Shown: positions 35,158 to 44,067, numbered from the stretch's first letter. The stretch: DNA of 64,000 nt from Bacteroidales bacterium (GCA_014800685.1 JAAVFQ010000021.1:97364-161363), one strand, 5' to 3'. Numbers and translations: made by a program. Notes: a model not told the origin generated them from the sequence alone.

Positions 35158-36639
35158 ATGAATAAAATAGCACTTTATGGACTGATGGCGCTCTCTACGG
35201 TAGCTTTCGCCTCTTGCGACGGCTATGAAGAGCCCAATCCGCCCGCACAGAGCAATGCGCAGGAGTCTATTCTCAAGACGGATGACGTCACTGTGGCAAG
35301 CATTATGGGCGAAGAGGTGTTTGACCTTGCGGCTTACAACGCCGAAAACAAAGACCTCGAAATCATCACTCTCACCACTACTCAGCTCCCCGACATCTAC
35401 GAGCTCGGAGCAGAAGTGGAAATTTCCGCCAAGGGCGCCGGCAACTGGGCCCCTGTGGAAGCTACTGTAGTGCGCAGCACTGATGACCCCTCTGTCTATA
35501 CCGTCAACGTAACCGCCGATGACCTTCAGGGCGTTTATTACGGCTCTATCTCTAAGGCCCCCGCTCAGAATGAAATCGATGTGCGCGTGCGCTTCACTAC
35601 CAATCTGAAGCTCAACACCGCCACTCAGGTGGCTTACGTAGGCGGCCTCGACAACTACTATGGCCCCTACACCATGAACATCAAGCCCTTCCCCGCTCAG
35701 GTGGAAATTGAGGACGCATACTACTTCGTGCCCTGCGAGAATGGACAGCCCAACTTCGCTAAGGCCATCCTGCTCTCTCACACCGGCGACAACCCCTATG
35801 ACAGCCCCCTCTTCACTACTTCCATCACTATCAACGAGGCTATGGCTTCTTCCGGCTACCAGTGGATCGTAGTGCCCGAATCTACCTACGCTGCAGGCAA
35901 GATTACTGACGTGGCTTACGGCGCATGGGGCGTGGCTAACGCAGGTGAGGATGCCCTGGAAGGCACTCTCGTGCCCACCGTCGGCAACATCACCGCTCAG
36001 ATTGGTACTGTCACCTACGCAGGTCAGTATCTCTTCACTGCCGACATCCTCAACGCTTCTTACTCTTTCACTGAGGCTATACCCAACTTCTGGGTTATCG
36101 GCGACGGCTGCGACTGGAATTTCGCAAACGCTAAGCAGCTCTTCACTGATGACTACTCCAACTATATGGGCTTCGCTTATCTCAAGGAATGGGTGAAATT
36201 CACTTCTGCACCCGACTGGAGCGCTCTCTACAACCTCGGCGCAGGCGACACCGATGGCTCACTCGCCAACGGCTCAAACAACAACTGCTCCGTGCCCACT
36301 CCCGGTCTCTATTGGATCAACATGAATCTCCCCGAACTCTCCTACAAGCTCAACCACGTGACTACCCTCGGTCTTATCGGCGACGCTTGCCCCAACGGCT
36401 GGGATGCTTCAGTAGCGCTTACCCCCTCTGATGACTTCCTCACCTGGACAGGCACTGTCACTATGGGCGACGGCACCTTCAAGATCCGTGCTAACGATGC
36501 CTGGGACATTAACTTCGGTGGCGAGGCTAACAATCTCGTCTTCAATGCCGGCAACATCCCCTCTCCCGGCGCAGGCGCATATAACGTTACGCTCAATCTC
36601 AATCAGCTCCCCTACTCTATCACTTTCGTGAAGAAGTAA
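35158..36639 (+). CDS. SusF/SusE-like outer-membrane lipoprotein
   Basis: 493 residues. The lipoprotein signal ends TVAFASC (Cys20), then DGYEEPNPP. The N-terminal part is an Ig-like domain; further modules begin at FWVIGDGCDWNFANA (about 310) and LGLIGDACPNGWDAS (about 405), and the last domain ends IKPF/LNQLPYSITFVKK-like as in SusE/SusF. It probably binds malto-oligosaccharide at the surface. It is the last gene of susC-D-E-F and is followed by a strong hairpin. A hydrolase such as SusG would be expected next but is absent. Confidence 0.82.
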   Translation: MNKIALYGLMALSTVAFASCDGYEEPNPPAQSNAQESILKTDDVTVASIMGEEVFDLAAYNAENKDLEIITLTTTQLPDIYELGAEVEISAKGAGNWAPVEATVVRSTDDPSVYTVNVTADDLQGVYYGSISKAPAQNEIDVRVRFTTNLKLNTATQVAYVGGLDNYYGPYTMNIKPFPAQVEIEDAYYFVPCENGQPNFAKAILLSHTGDNPYDSPLFTTSITINEAMASSGYQWIVVPESTYAAGKITDVAYGAWGVANAGEDALEGTLVPTVGNITAQIGTVTYAGQYLFTADILNASYSFTEAIPNFWVIGDGCDWNFANAKQLFTDDYSNYMGFAYLKEWVKFTSAPDWSALYNLGAGDTDGSLANGSNNNCSVPTPGLYWINMNLPELSYKLNHVTTLGLIGDACPNGWDASVALTPSDDFLTWTGTVTMGDGTFKIRANDAWDINFGGEANNLVFNAGNIPSPGAGAYNVTLNLNQLPYSITFVKK

Positions 36640-36668
36640 GAAGCAAGATTAGATAAATCCCTTACGAG

Positions 36669-36700
36669 GAGGGCGAGCCAAAATCGATTGGCTCGCCCTC
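36669..36700. terminator. GGGCG/CGCCC hairpin ending the Sus locus
   Basis: A 13-bp perfect stem (36669-36681 with 36688-36700) around a 6-base loop, then TTTAGG. It is followed by TTTGTAAGAATAGG (36707-36720), the same tail seen at 5039 and 58804. Confidence 0.85.
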
Positions 36701-36706
36701 TTTAGG

Positions 36707-36835
36707 TTTGTAAGAATAGGTCGGGGGGGTAAGAACAGGTCAGATGGAAGGCGCCGGGTCAGTGGCTGACGGGTGCACGCTGTCGCGGATAGCAGAAGCC
36801 GAACGGCGTAAGCCACGCCGCAGATGGCCTATTCT
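36707..36835. repeat. Repeat element with TTTGTAAGAATAGG head and CCTATTCT end
   Basis: AGAATAGG (36713-36720) is complementary to CCTATTCT (36828-36835), enclosing a GC-rich non-coding stretch. CAGATGGAAGGCGC (36741-36754) recurs with one change near 58819. A 60-codon open frame across it looks spurious. The whole gap 36640-36907 holds only the terminator and this element. Confidence 0.55.
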
Positions 36836-36907
36836 GACAGACCGTTTACAATTCCTCTATCCTGGGGATATTCCGGCTATCCTCTTCGTATGTATCGGTG
36901 GGTATCG

Positions 36908-37975
36908 CTATTCTGAAAGCTGCTGACGCACGCTCTCGTCATGAATTGCCAGCAGGAGGGTGCGCAGGAACCGTTCGTCCATTCCTAAGGCAAGCCCCTG
37001 GGCCACGCGGTCTGAAATGACATCATTATATCGCGCCGGCTGCACTACGGGGAGTCTGTGTTCGCTCTTATATTTCCCTATCACACGACTAATCTCCATG
37101 CGCCGCGCCAGGACATCGAGCAGCTCGGCGTCTATGTCATCTATCTGCCTCCTGAGCGAATCAAGAGTATCTGTCTCTTCTCTGCGCGGACGCACTTCGA
37201 GCGACTGAAGCATGGAGGAGAGCGCGTGGGGGGTAAGCTGCTGGGCCGAATCGCTGAGAGCCTCTTCCGGGGCGCAATGCGATTCAATCATCAGTCCTGC
37301 AAACCCCATGTCGAGGGCTTGCTGCGAGAGGGGTGCTATAAGGCTGCGGCGTCCCCCGATGTGAGAGGGGTCTACGATGACAGGCAAGTGAGGATAACGC
37401 AGTCTCAATTCTATGGGGATGTTCCATTGAGGCTGATTGCGATAGACGTGAGCGCCGTAGGAGGGAAACCCGCGGTGAACGGCGGCTATACGTCTGATTC
37501 CGGCATTGTATATTCTCTGAAGCGCCCCTATCCAGAGTTCAAGGTCGGGGCTGACGGGATTCTTCACCATCACGGCGACGTCAGAGCCCTTCAGCGTGTC
37601 GGCTATCTCCTGCACGGCAAAAGGGTTGGCCGACGTTCTCGCGCCGAGCCAGAGGGCATCAATACCGGTTTCAAGCGCGAGGCGCGTATGCTCGGCCGTG
37701 GCCACTTCGCAGGCCACTGCCATTCCGGTATTTTCTCTTACTTTGACAAGCCATTCCAGCGCCTTTGCTCCCACGCCCTCGAAGGCTCCGGGCTTTGTAC
37801 GCGGTTTCCACACTCCGGCCCTGAACACGCGGATGCCCGACTGAGCGAGAGCCTGCGCCGTGCATAGCGTCTGCTCCTCGGTTTCGGCCGAACACGGGCC
37901 GGCGATAATGATGGGCCGGTCATCCGTAAAGACGCCGGGGAAAAGTGGGGTGAGATGATTCATTTCAGAAGACAT
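36908..37975 (-). CDS. Bifunctional DAHP synthase / chorismate mutase
   Basis: 355 residues. About 1-265 is a class I DAHP synthase of the KDO8P-like subtype: IIIAGPCSAE, FRAGVWKPRTKPGAFEGVG, WLGARTSANPFAVQEI, VMVKNPVSPDLELW, VDPSHIGGRR and IESHC. About 270-355 is a type II chorismate mutase (LRRQIDDIDAELLDVLARRM). It commits erythrose-4-phosphate and phosphoenolpyruvate to the shikimate pathway and also makes prephenate; the fusion is frequent in Bacteroidetes and can serve feedback control. ATGs at 37975 and 37963 are both possible; the first overlaps the DUF2752 gene by 11 bases. Confidence 0.92.
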   Translation of the reverse strand: MSSEMNHLTPLFPGVFTDDRPIIIAGPCSAETEEQTLCTAQALAQSGIRVFRAGVWKPRTKPGAFEGVGAKALEWLVKVRENTGMAVACEVATAEHTRLALETGIDALWLGARTSANPFAVQEIADTLKGSDVAVMVKNPVSPDLELWIGALQRIYNAGIRRIAAVHRGFPSYGAHVYRNQPQWNIPIELRLRYPHLPVIVDPSHIGGRRSLIAPLSQQALDMGFAGLMIESHCAPEEALSDSAQQLTPHALSSMLQSLEVRPRREETDTLDSLRRQIDDIDAELLDVLARRMEISRVIGKYKSEHRLPVVQPARYNDVISDRVAQGLALGMDERFLRTLLLAIHDESVRQQLSE

Positions 37976-38378
37976 TGCGAAGTATGGTCCAGATGATTAT
38001 GGCCGCTCCCATAGAGTAGCAGGCCGCAGGAGAATATACTTTGGCATAAAGCGCCTGATGCTTTTTCCTCGTCAGCTCCAGCCATAGGAGGAAAAGAATC
38101 AGCGGAAGCATGCAGAAGAGAAAAGGGTTGTAGAGAAAGGCGTCTGCCGGATGTCCGGTGAGAAGAGCATGAAAAAGCCGCTGCGCACCGCAGCCGGCAC
38201 ACTGCCAGCCGGTCAGTTCATGAAACAGACATTTAGGCATCCATGCAGCCTCCGAGGGGTTGACGAGGGCGTAGACGGCCATAAGGGCGACGGCTATGAG
38301 CACTCCTGTTATCAGAATGACAGGGCCGCTTCTCTTGCGTGGCACCTCTCTGAAGGGGGGAGGCACGGGGCTTTCCAT
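37965..38378 (-). CDS. DUF2752 membrane protein
   Basis: 137 residues. It has three hydrophobic segments (about 20-40, 80-100, 110-132) and the DUF2752 signature CLFHELTGWQCAGCGAQR (three cysteines followed by an arginine), continuing FHALLTG. The family is of unknown function but in many Bacteroidales it neighbours CD225/dispanin proteins (from memory). Here its start overlaps by 1 base (TGATG) with the stop of the PurN-CD225 fusion, so it is coupled to that gene, and the DAHP synthase start overlaps its end. Confidence 0.85.
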   Translation of the reverse strand: MESPVPPPFREVPRKRSGPVILITGVLIAVALMAVYALVNPSEAAWMPKCLFHELTGWQCAGCGAQRLFHALLTGHPADAFLYNPFLFCMLPLILFLLWLELTRKKHQALYAKVYSPAACYSMGAAIIIWTILRNVF

Positions 38379-39460
38379 CAGAATAGCATTGAGAGAGGCA
38401 TATAGAGAGTGGTGAAAATCACTCCTGCCACTATGGAAGCAATAATCCAGATCTGAGCCTTGCGGGATGCACGCTCGGCCCCTTCAAAATCTCCGGCGTA
38501 GTATTTGTTGCTCACCTGAGAGGCAAAAACTATCGCCACAATGCCCGTAACCAGACAGCACATCACGGTGGCGAGAATGGCCCAGAGCATATACGTGGGG
38601 GGCATGGGGTGGTCGGGATGCTGTGCATTGAGTGCAGAGGGAGCCTGAACGTTTCCGGAGGCTTCTACTGAAGCCGGCTGTTCTGCCAAGGGTTGTTCCG
38701 GAATGGGAGGCATGGCCGGCTCAGCGGGGAGAGGCACTCCAAGCGCTTCCGCCCATGACTGCGCAACGGTTTTCTCCTCGTCGGCATCCGCCGACGGCTC
38801 AGCCTTTGCAGCCTTTACCGTATCGTCAGAGAGCTCGGACTTCTCTGTGCTCACGACGGCGACTGAATTATCGCGCAGGTCCCCGCCGTTGAGTCTTTCA
38901 AGCAGACGCACGATGGCGCGCGGATAAATATCGTATTCTATAGGATGGATTTTAGCTTCGAGCGACTCCGGAGTCTCATTCTCGGCGAGCGTCAGTCTCT
39001 CCTGAAGGATAATCTCCCCCTTGTCCATTTCATCGGTGACGAGATGAACGGTGACGCCGCTCTCCTTCTCTCCGGCAGCCACCACAGCCTCATGCACATA
39101 GTGACCATACATACCCTTTCCGCCGTATGCCGGGAGAAGCGAGGGGTGGATGTTCATGATTCGTCCCTGATAAGCGGCGATGATTTCCGGGGAGACGTAA
39201 TGCATGAATCCGGCGAGCACCACAATGTCGGTGTTATATTCACGAAGGATTCTCACCACCTCCGCCGGGTCGTTATCCCAGACACTGTTAGGGACATAAA
39301 GCACCGGGACGCCGAGCGGCTTCATACGCTCGATAACGCCGGCATTGCGGCGGTTGGTAAGCACCACGGCCACCCGCAGGCGGCTGCCTTCATTGAAAAT
39401 CCTTGCTATGTTTTCGGCGTTAGTGCCGGAGCCTGAGGCGAAGATGGCAATATTCTTCAT
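38378..39460 (-). CDS. purN: PurN formyltransferase fused to a CD225/dispanin domain
   Basis: 360 residues in one uninterrupted frame. About 1-190 is a full glycinamide ribonucleotide transformylase: IAIFASGSGTNAENI, VVLAGFMHYVSPEII, MNIHPSLLPAYGGKGMYG (Asn103 and His105) and the Asp-containing VTDEMDKGEII, i.e. purine synthesis step 3 using formyltetrahydrofolate. About 191-285 is an acidic Pro/Glu/Ala linker. About 286-360 is a CD225 (interferon-induced transmembrane-like) domain: TVMCCLVTGIVAIVFASQV, then KYYAGDFEGAERASRKAQIW and a second membrane helix. Ordinary PurN is about 190 residues and soluble. The DUF2752 gene follows. Confidence 0.9.
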   Translation of the reverse strand: MKNIAIFASGSGTNAENIARIFNEGSRLRVAVVLTNRRNAGVIERMKPLGVPVLYVPNSVWDNDPAEVVRILREYNTDIVVLAGFMHYVSPEIIAAYQGRIMNIHPSLLPAYGGKGMYGHYVHEAVVAAGEKESGVTVHLVTDEMDKGEIILQERLTLAENETPESLEAKIHPIEYDIYPRAIVRLLERLNGGDLRDNSVAVVSTEKSELSDDTVKAAKAEPSADADEEKTVAQSWAEALGVPLPAEPAMPPIPEQPLAEQPASVEASGNVQAPSALNAQHPDHPMPPTYMLWAILATVMCCLVTGIVAIVFASQVSNKYYAGDFEGAERASRKAQIWIIASIVAGVIFTTLYMPLSMLF

Positions 39461-39563
39461 GAGGATTAATTATAAGTAGGAGGAGATGATAATTAAGTCC
39501 TGAAACTGAACGATATATATAAAAATTGAAGGATAGATGCGAGATGAAAAATCTTATCCTATT

Positions 39564-41408
39564 TCACTTGCTGAGTTGCTGCATTTCCACGAGTTTCTTG
39601 TAATGACCGTCAAGGGCGAGGAGCTCTTCGTGAGTGCCGCGCTCTATTATCCGTCCCTCATGGAGCACGCAGATAAGGTCGGCATTCACAATGGTGGAGA
39701 GCCGATGGGCAATGACGAGCGTAGTTCTGTTTTTCATCAGCCTTTCGAGCGCTTCCTGCACGAGACGTTCACTCTCAGTGTCGAGCGCAGAAGTGGCTTC
39801 GTCGAGAATCAGCACCGGCGGATTTTTAAGGATGGCGCGCGCGATGCTTATGCGCTGTCGCTGTCCGCCGGAGAGACGGCAACCTCTGTCGCCTACGTTT
39901 GTCATATAGCCCTCCGGAGTCTCGCGGATAAACTCATCGGCATTGGCTATCCTGGCGGCCTCCACCACTTTCTCCATCGGCACATCTTCCATTCCGAAGG
40001 TGATATTGGCATAGAAACTGTCATTGAAGAGAATCGCCTCCTGATTCACAATGCCCATGAGCGAGCGGAGGTCATCCACGGCATATTCTCTGACGTCGTG
40101 ACCGTCTACTTCCACTCTCCCCTCAGTGACGTCCCAGAAGCGAGGTATCAGGTCGGCGAGCGTGGATTTTCCGGAGCCGGACTGCCCCACGAGAGCTACC
40201 GTGCTTCCGGCCGGTATGTCGAGGTTTATATCAGAGAGCACCCTGCGGACACCATCGTATGAGAATGAGACGTCGCGCAGCAATATATGGCTGTGATTGC
40301 GGTCGCCGGGGGTAATCTTCACGGGGTGTTCGGGCGACTTTATCGGATTGTCGGCCGAGAGTATCTTGTCAATACGTTCCAGCGAGGCCATACCCTTCTG
40401 CACCGCATAGCTGGCCTTGGAGAAATCTTTGGCCGGGTTGATGATGCTATAGAAGATTATCATGTAGTAGATGAAGGCCGAGGCATCTATGCTGGAGTGT
40501 CCGCTGAGGATGAGCGTGCCTCCAAACCAGAGGACTATGGCGATGGCCGTAGTGCCGAGAAACTCGCTCATAGGGTGAGCGAGCGCCGTGCGCCGCGATA
40601 TTGCGCAGCTGAGGCGGAAGAAAGCCTCAGTCTCGGCATTGAATCTCTGCTCCATCCTCTGCTCGGCATTGAAGGCCTTCACCACGCGCAGGCCTGATAT
40701 CGTCTCCTCTGTAGTGCTCAGTATCATACCGTTCATCTCCTGAGCCTTCAGCGACTTCCGCTTCAGGCGCTTACCCACCTTACCCATCACGGCGCCGGCC
40801 ACCGGGAGCAGAATAAAGACAAAGAGAGTGAGCTGCCAGCTCACTATGACCATGATGGTGAGATAGACGATGATGAGCACCGGATTCTTAAACATCATAT
40901 TGAGCGAAGACATCACCGATGCCTCTATCTCTATGACGTCGCCCGAGACTCTGGCCATCACGTCGCCCTTCCGCTCATTGGTGAAGAAGCCGATGGGCAA
41001 AGAGACGATTTTGGCATACATGCGGTCGCGGATATCCCTTACGACACCCGCACGCATCGGAATAGTAAACCACTCGCTGAGATAGGCTGAGCCGGTCTTG
41101 AGCAGAGTCATCACCACGAGGATGGCGGCAAGAAGCAGCAAAGCCCTGGAGGCGCCGAAACGCTCCATGGCCTGCTGTGTGTAGTAATAGAAATTGTTGA
41201 CGGCGACGTCTTCTATCGACTTATCGCCAAACTGCATCAGCGTGTATCGCTCCGTAGTGATGCCGAAAAGCATACGGAGTATCGGCATTATCACCGCGAA
41301 GGAGAATATCGTCAGCAGAGCCGTGAGCAGATTAAAGAGCAGGCTCAGGATGATATTCCACTTATAGGGGAACGCAAAGCGCTTCAGAAGACTTATAAAA
41401 TCCTTCAT
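39564..41408 (-). CDS. ABC exporter, membrane plus ATPase (MsbA-like)
   Basis: 614 residues. Six membrane helices occupy about 15-325, and the ATPase domain (about 345-614) has Walker A VGQSGSGKSTLAD, signature LSGGQRQRISIARAI, Walker B PVLILDEATSALD and switch IAHRLSTI. The architecture is a homodimeric type IV exporter, like MsbA (lipid A flipping) or drug exporters. The start at 41408 (MKDFISLL) is preferred: the promoter -7 box (complement of 41418-41425) covers the alternative TTG at 41420. The leader is very short. Confidence 0.9.
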   Translation of the reverse strand: MKDFISLLKRFAFPYKWNIILSLLFNLLTALLTIFSFAVIMPILRMLFGITTERYTLMQFGDKSIEDVAVNNFYYYTQQAMERFGASRALLLLAAILVVMTLLKTGSAYLSEWFTIPMRAGVVRDIRDRMYAKIVSLPIGFFTNERKGDVMARVSGDVIEIEASVMSSLNMMFKNPVLIIVYLTIMVIVSWQLTLFVFILLPVAGAVMGKVGKRLKRKSLKAQEMNGMILSTTEETISGLRVVKAFNAEQRMEQRFNAETEAFFRLSCAISRRTALAHPMSEFLGTTAIAIVLWFGGTLILSGHSSIDASAFIYYMIIFYSIINPAKDFSKASYAVQKGMASLERIDKILSADNPIKSPEHPVKITPGDRNHSHILLRDVSFSYDGVRRVLSDINLDIPAGSTVALVGQSGSGKSTLADLIPRFWDVTEGRVEVDGHDVREYAVDDLRSLMGIVNQEAILFNDSFYANITFGMEDVPMEKVVEAARIANADEFIRETPEGYMTNVGDRGCRLSGGQRQRISIARAILKNPPVLILDEATSALDTESERLVQEALERLMKNRTTLVIAHRLSTIVNADLICVLHEGRIIERGTHEELLALDGHYKKLVEMQQLSK

Positions 41409-41417
41409 AATGGACTG

Positions 41418-41448
41418 CAAAGTTACAACTTTTGACGCAATCCCGCAA
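41418..41448 (-). promoter_or_regulatory. Promoter for the MsbA-like exporter
   Basis: Minus-strand TTG (complement of 41446-41448), a 20-base spacer and TAACTTTG (complement of 41418-41425). Transcription would begin within a few bases of the ATG, giving a nearly leaderless mRNA. Confidence 0.75.
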
Positions 41449-41485
41449 GCCTGCCGCCACTATATCTCACGGCCGTATGTCAATA

Positions 41486-42301
41486 TCACCGGACGGCTGA
41501 TGAGGAATCCACACCCTTGTCGCCCCTCTTTTGCTGCGCGGCATGAAACTGATCGGCTAAAAATTCGTGCTCGGCGCGCTGTCGGTCGTTCATCCGCTTC
41601 ACTCTGTCGGTGACGTAGACCGTGAAGAGCGGAAGCATCAGCATCCCCGACATTGCCATCAGCACTGTCCCCACCTTGCCCACTATGGTGACTGCCTCTA
41701 TATCCGAGCCTACGGTGGTCACATTAAGGAAAGCCCAGTATAGAGCATCCCAGTAGGTGAGCACCTGCGGATTGACCGGACTCTCTTCATAGAAGAATAT
41801 CATAGACATGAAATAGATGACCGAGAGGAGGATGAAGGCATACTGCGAGAGCATGGTGAAAGCCTTGTTGGTGGAAAAGAAGCCTACCACCATAGCCAGC
41901 GAATACGCGCCCCTCACCAGAGGAATATATCTGATGAAATATAGAGCCTCGACATCGAGATGAATATGCAGCAAATCCACTACATTGAGATAGGGAATGG
42001 AGATGATGAAGAAAAACCATCTGTTGGCAAGATAGGATTTCTTATCCTGCGCGAAATATAGCTCCAGAAAGAAGTCTACCATAAAAATAATGCAGACCCA
42101 AAGCTGGAAGGTCATATAGCTATAATTGGAGAGGAAGGGGATACCCGCGAAGGTGTCGTAGGATATGAATACTATCAGGGCGAGGGAGAGCAGAAGCACG
42201 ATATAGTGGGCTATCTGCTCTATGAATTTCGCTCTTCGCGGGAGCTGCTCGAAGTTCAACTCCGGATTAACGGGGGTATTTTTGTCAGGTGTGGATGGCA
42301 T
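41486..42301 (-). CDS. Potassium channel-like ion channel with atypical filter
   Basis: 271 residues with six hydrophobic segments (about 30-52, 62-82, 95-112, 115-140, 150-172, 195-225) in a voltage-gated channel-like layout, and a basic C-terminal tail. The pore loop reads WAFLNVTTVGSDIEA: TVG is conserved, but the usual TVGYG is replaced by TVGSD. The S4 region has only a few arginines, so voltage sensing is doubtful. It lies 11 bases downstream of pfkA and is probably cotranscribed. Call: ion channel of the 6TM type; ion selectivity uncertain. Confidence 0.78.
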   Translation of the reverse strand: MPSTPDKNTPVNPELNFEQLPRRAKFIEQIAHYIVLLLSLALIVFISYDTFAGIPFLSNYSYMTFQLWVCIIFMVDFFLELYFAQDKKSYLANRWFFFIISIPYLNVVDLLHIHLDVEALYFIRYIPLVRGAYSLAMVVGFFSTNKAFTMLSQYAFILLSVIYFMSMIFFYEESPVNPQVLTYWDALYWAFLNVTTVGSDIEAVTIVGKVGTVLMAMSGMLMLPLFTVYVTDRVKRMNDRQRAEHEFLADQFHAAQQKRGDKGVDSSSAVR

Positions 42302-42312
42302 AGGCGTGGAGA

Positions 42313-43293
42313 TTAGATAGAGAGACGACGAAGTGTGGAGAGCAGCTCCTGATTGATAGGCTTGTCGTTCTTGATAGCCTTAGTGAAAGGCACATACACT
42401 ATTTCATCATTCTTGACTCCAATCATGACATTGCGCTGGTCGTCAAGCAGAGCGTCGACGGCAGCGGCCCCCATGCGTGAGGCAAGAATGCGGTCGAAGG
42501 CCGTAGGGGAGCCACCGCGCTGGAGGTGGCCGAGAATCGTTACGCGCACGTCATATTCGGGATACTCCTCCTTGACCCTCTGCGCGAGCCCCATGGCGCC
42601 TCCGGTGATAGGAGATTCGGCCACAAGCACGATAGAACTGTTCTTCGACTTGCGGAAGCCATTCTTGATTAGCTCGGAGAGCTGGTCGGCCTGAGTGGAT
42701 ATTTCGGGAATTATCGCCGCTTCTGCTCCTGAGGCGATGGCGCCATTAAGAGCCAGGAAGCCGGCATCGCGCCCCATGACCTCTATGAAGAACAGACGCT
42801 CGTGAGAAGTGGCCGTGTCGCGGATTTTGTCCACACACTCCATTATGGTGTTAAGGGCCGTGTCATAGCCGATAGTTGAGTCTGTGCCGTAGAGGTCATT
42901 GTCAATAGTGCCGGGGAGTCCGACGATCGGGAATGAGAATTCATTGCCGAAGATGCGCGCGCCGGTGAGCGAGCCGTCGCCACCGATTACCACGAGGGCA
43001 TCGATGCCACGGCGCTTCAGGACATCGTAGGCGCACTGACGCCCTTCGGGTGTCTGAAACTCCTTGCAGCGCGCCGTCTTTAGAATAGTGCCTCCGCGCT
43101 GGATTATATTGCTGACATTCTGGGTGCTGAACTCCTCTATCTCATCAGTGATGAGGCCGCGATAGCCACGATAGATGCCAAACACCTTGAAGCCGGAAAA
43201 TATTGCGGCGCGCGTCACCGCACGTATCGCTGCGTTCATGCCGGGGGCATCGCCGCCGGAGGTCAATATGCCAATAGACTTTATAGTATTCAT
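42313..43293 (-). CDS. pfkA: ATP-dependent 6-phosphofructokinase
   Basis: 326 residues from the ATG at 43293; the frame extends two codons to a TTG. Blocks are [28 protein letters not shown] (the Gly-Asp-Gly-Ser form used by ATP enzymes, not the Asp form of pyrophosphate enzymes), [22 protein letters not shown] with the catalytic Asp in [15 protein letters not shown] and [15 protein letters not shown]. It phosphorylates fructose-6-phosphate in glycolysis. The channel gene follows after 11 bases. Divergent to the HAD gene across a 140-base gap. Confidence 0.95.
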   Translation of the reverse strand: MNTIKSIGILTSGGDAPGMNAAIRAVTRAAIFSGFKVFGIYRGYRGLITDEIEEFSTQNVSNIIQRGGTILKTARCKEFQTPEGRQCAYDVLKRRGIDALVVIGGDGSLTGARIFGNEFSFPIVGLPGTIDNDLYGTDSTIGYDTALNTIMECVDKIRDTATSHERLFFIEVMGRDAGFLALNGAIASGAEAAIIPEISTQADQLSELIKNGFRKSKNSSIVLVAESPITGGAMGLAQRVKEEYPEYDVRVTILGHLQRGGSPTAFDRILASRMGAAAVDALLDDQRNVMIGVKNDEIVYVPFTKAIKNDKPINQELLSTLRRLSI

Positions 43294-43434
43294 AATCAAC
43301 TTATAAGAAAACCTGTAGAAATATAATAGGGGGTGAGGGGTGAGCGTCTGTGCCGCTACCCTTTATGCTTTTGTAATGATTTTTCAAGAGGAATTGTTCA
43401 GTCTCTCACGGAAAAGTGTTAAATTTGCACTGAA

Positions 43435-44067
43435 ATGGAGAATTATAAAGATATAGACACCGTGGTTTTCGACCTCGGCGGCGTGGTCATCGACCTTGAC
43501 CGCGACCGGGCGGTCAGCCGTCTTGAAGAGCTCGGCCTGGCTTCAGCCGGAGCCCTTCTCGACCTTTACTGTCAGTCGGGACCTTTTCTTGACCTTGAGA
43601 CCGGCAAAATCACCGCCGCAGAGTTTTTCGACCTCCTGAGGAGCGAATGTCATGATGACACCACTGACGTCATGATTCAGGATGCCTTCAATGCCTTCCT
43701 CATCGGTCTGCCGCCGGAAAGGCTTCACACTCTGCGCTCCCTGCGGCGCGCAGGCTATCGCCTGCTGGCTCTCTCCAACACCAACCCGGTGATGTATAAC
43801 TCCTGGATAGCTCATCAATTCCGTCAGGAGGGTATGTCGATCAATGACTACTTCGATGGCATAGTCACCTCTTTTCAGGAGGGATGTTGCAAGCCAGATC
43901 CGCAAATATTCCGGATTCTCATAGACCGCTATTCTCTCACCCCCGGCCACACTCTCTATCTCGATGATGGAGAGGCCAACTGCCGCGCGGCCGCCTCTTG
44001 CGGGCTCAATGCCTGGCACGTGACTCCGGATCGACCCATGACTCTCCTTAACTCACTATGCAAGTGA
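43435..44067 (+). CDS. HAD family phosphatase
   Basis: 210 residues. Motif I is VFDLGGVVIDLD (the common DxD nucleophile motif is DLGG here, as in many phosphatase relatives, with Asp as nucleophile), motif II LLALSNTNPV, motif III CKPDPQIFRIL and motif IV YLDDGEANCRAA. It resembles the subfamily IA sugar-phosphate/nucleotide phosphatases of broad substrate range. Its end overlaps ribF by 10 bases; since a HAD enzyme is needed to dephosphorylate the riboflavin precursor, a flavin link is possible but unproven. Confidence 0.88.
   Translation: MENYKDIDTVVFDLGGVVIDLDRDRAVSRLEELGLASAGALLDLYCQSGPFLDLETGKITAAEFFDLLRSECHDDTTDVMIQDAFNAFLIGLPPERLHTLRSLRRAGYRLLALSNTNPVMYNSWIAHQFRQEGMSINDYFDGIVTSFQEGCCKPDPQIFRILIDRYSLTPGHTLYLDDGEANCRAAASCGLNAWHVTPDRPMTLLNSLCK

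Noticed and set aside
36744..36926. A 60-codon open frame in the gap after the Sus locus
   Set aside because: It runs through a repeat element and overlaps the end of the DAHP synthase gene; its composition is not coding-like.
43394..43427. Promoter for the HAD-ribF unit (TTG with TAAATTTG)
   Set aside because: The spacer is 23 bases, outside the usual range, and the -7 box ends only 7 bases before the ATG. Evidence is too weak to list it.
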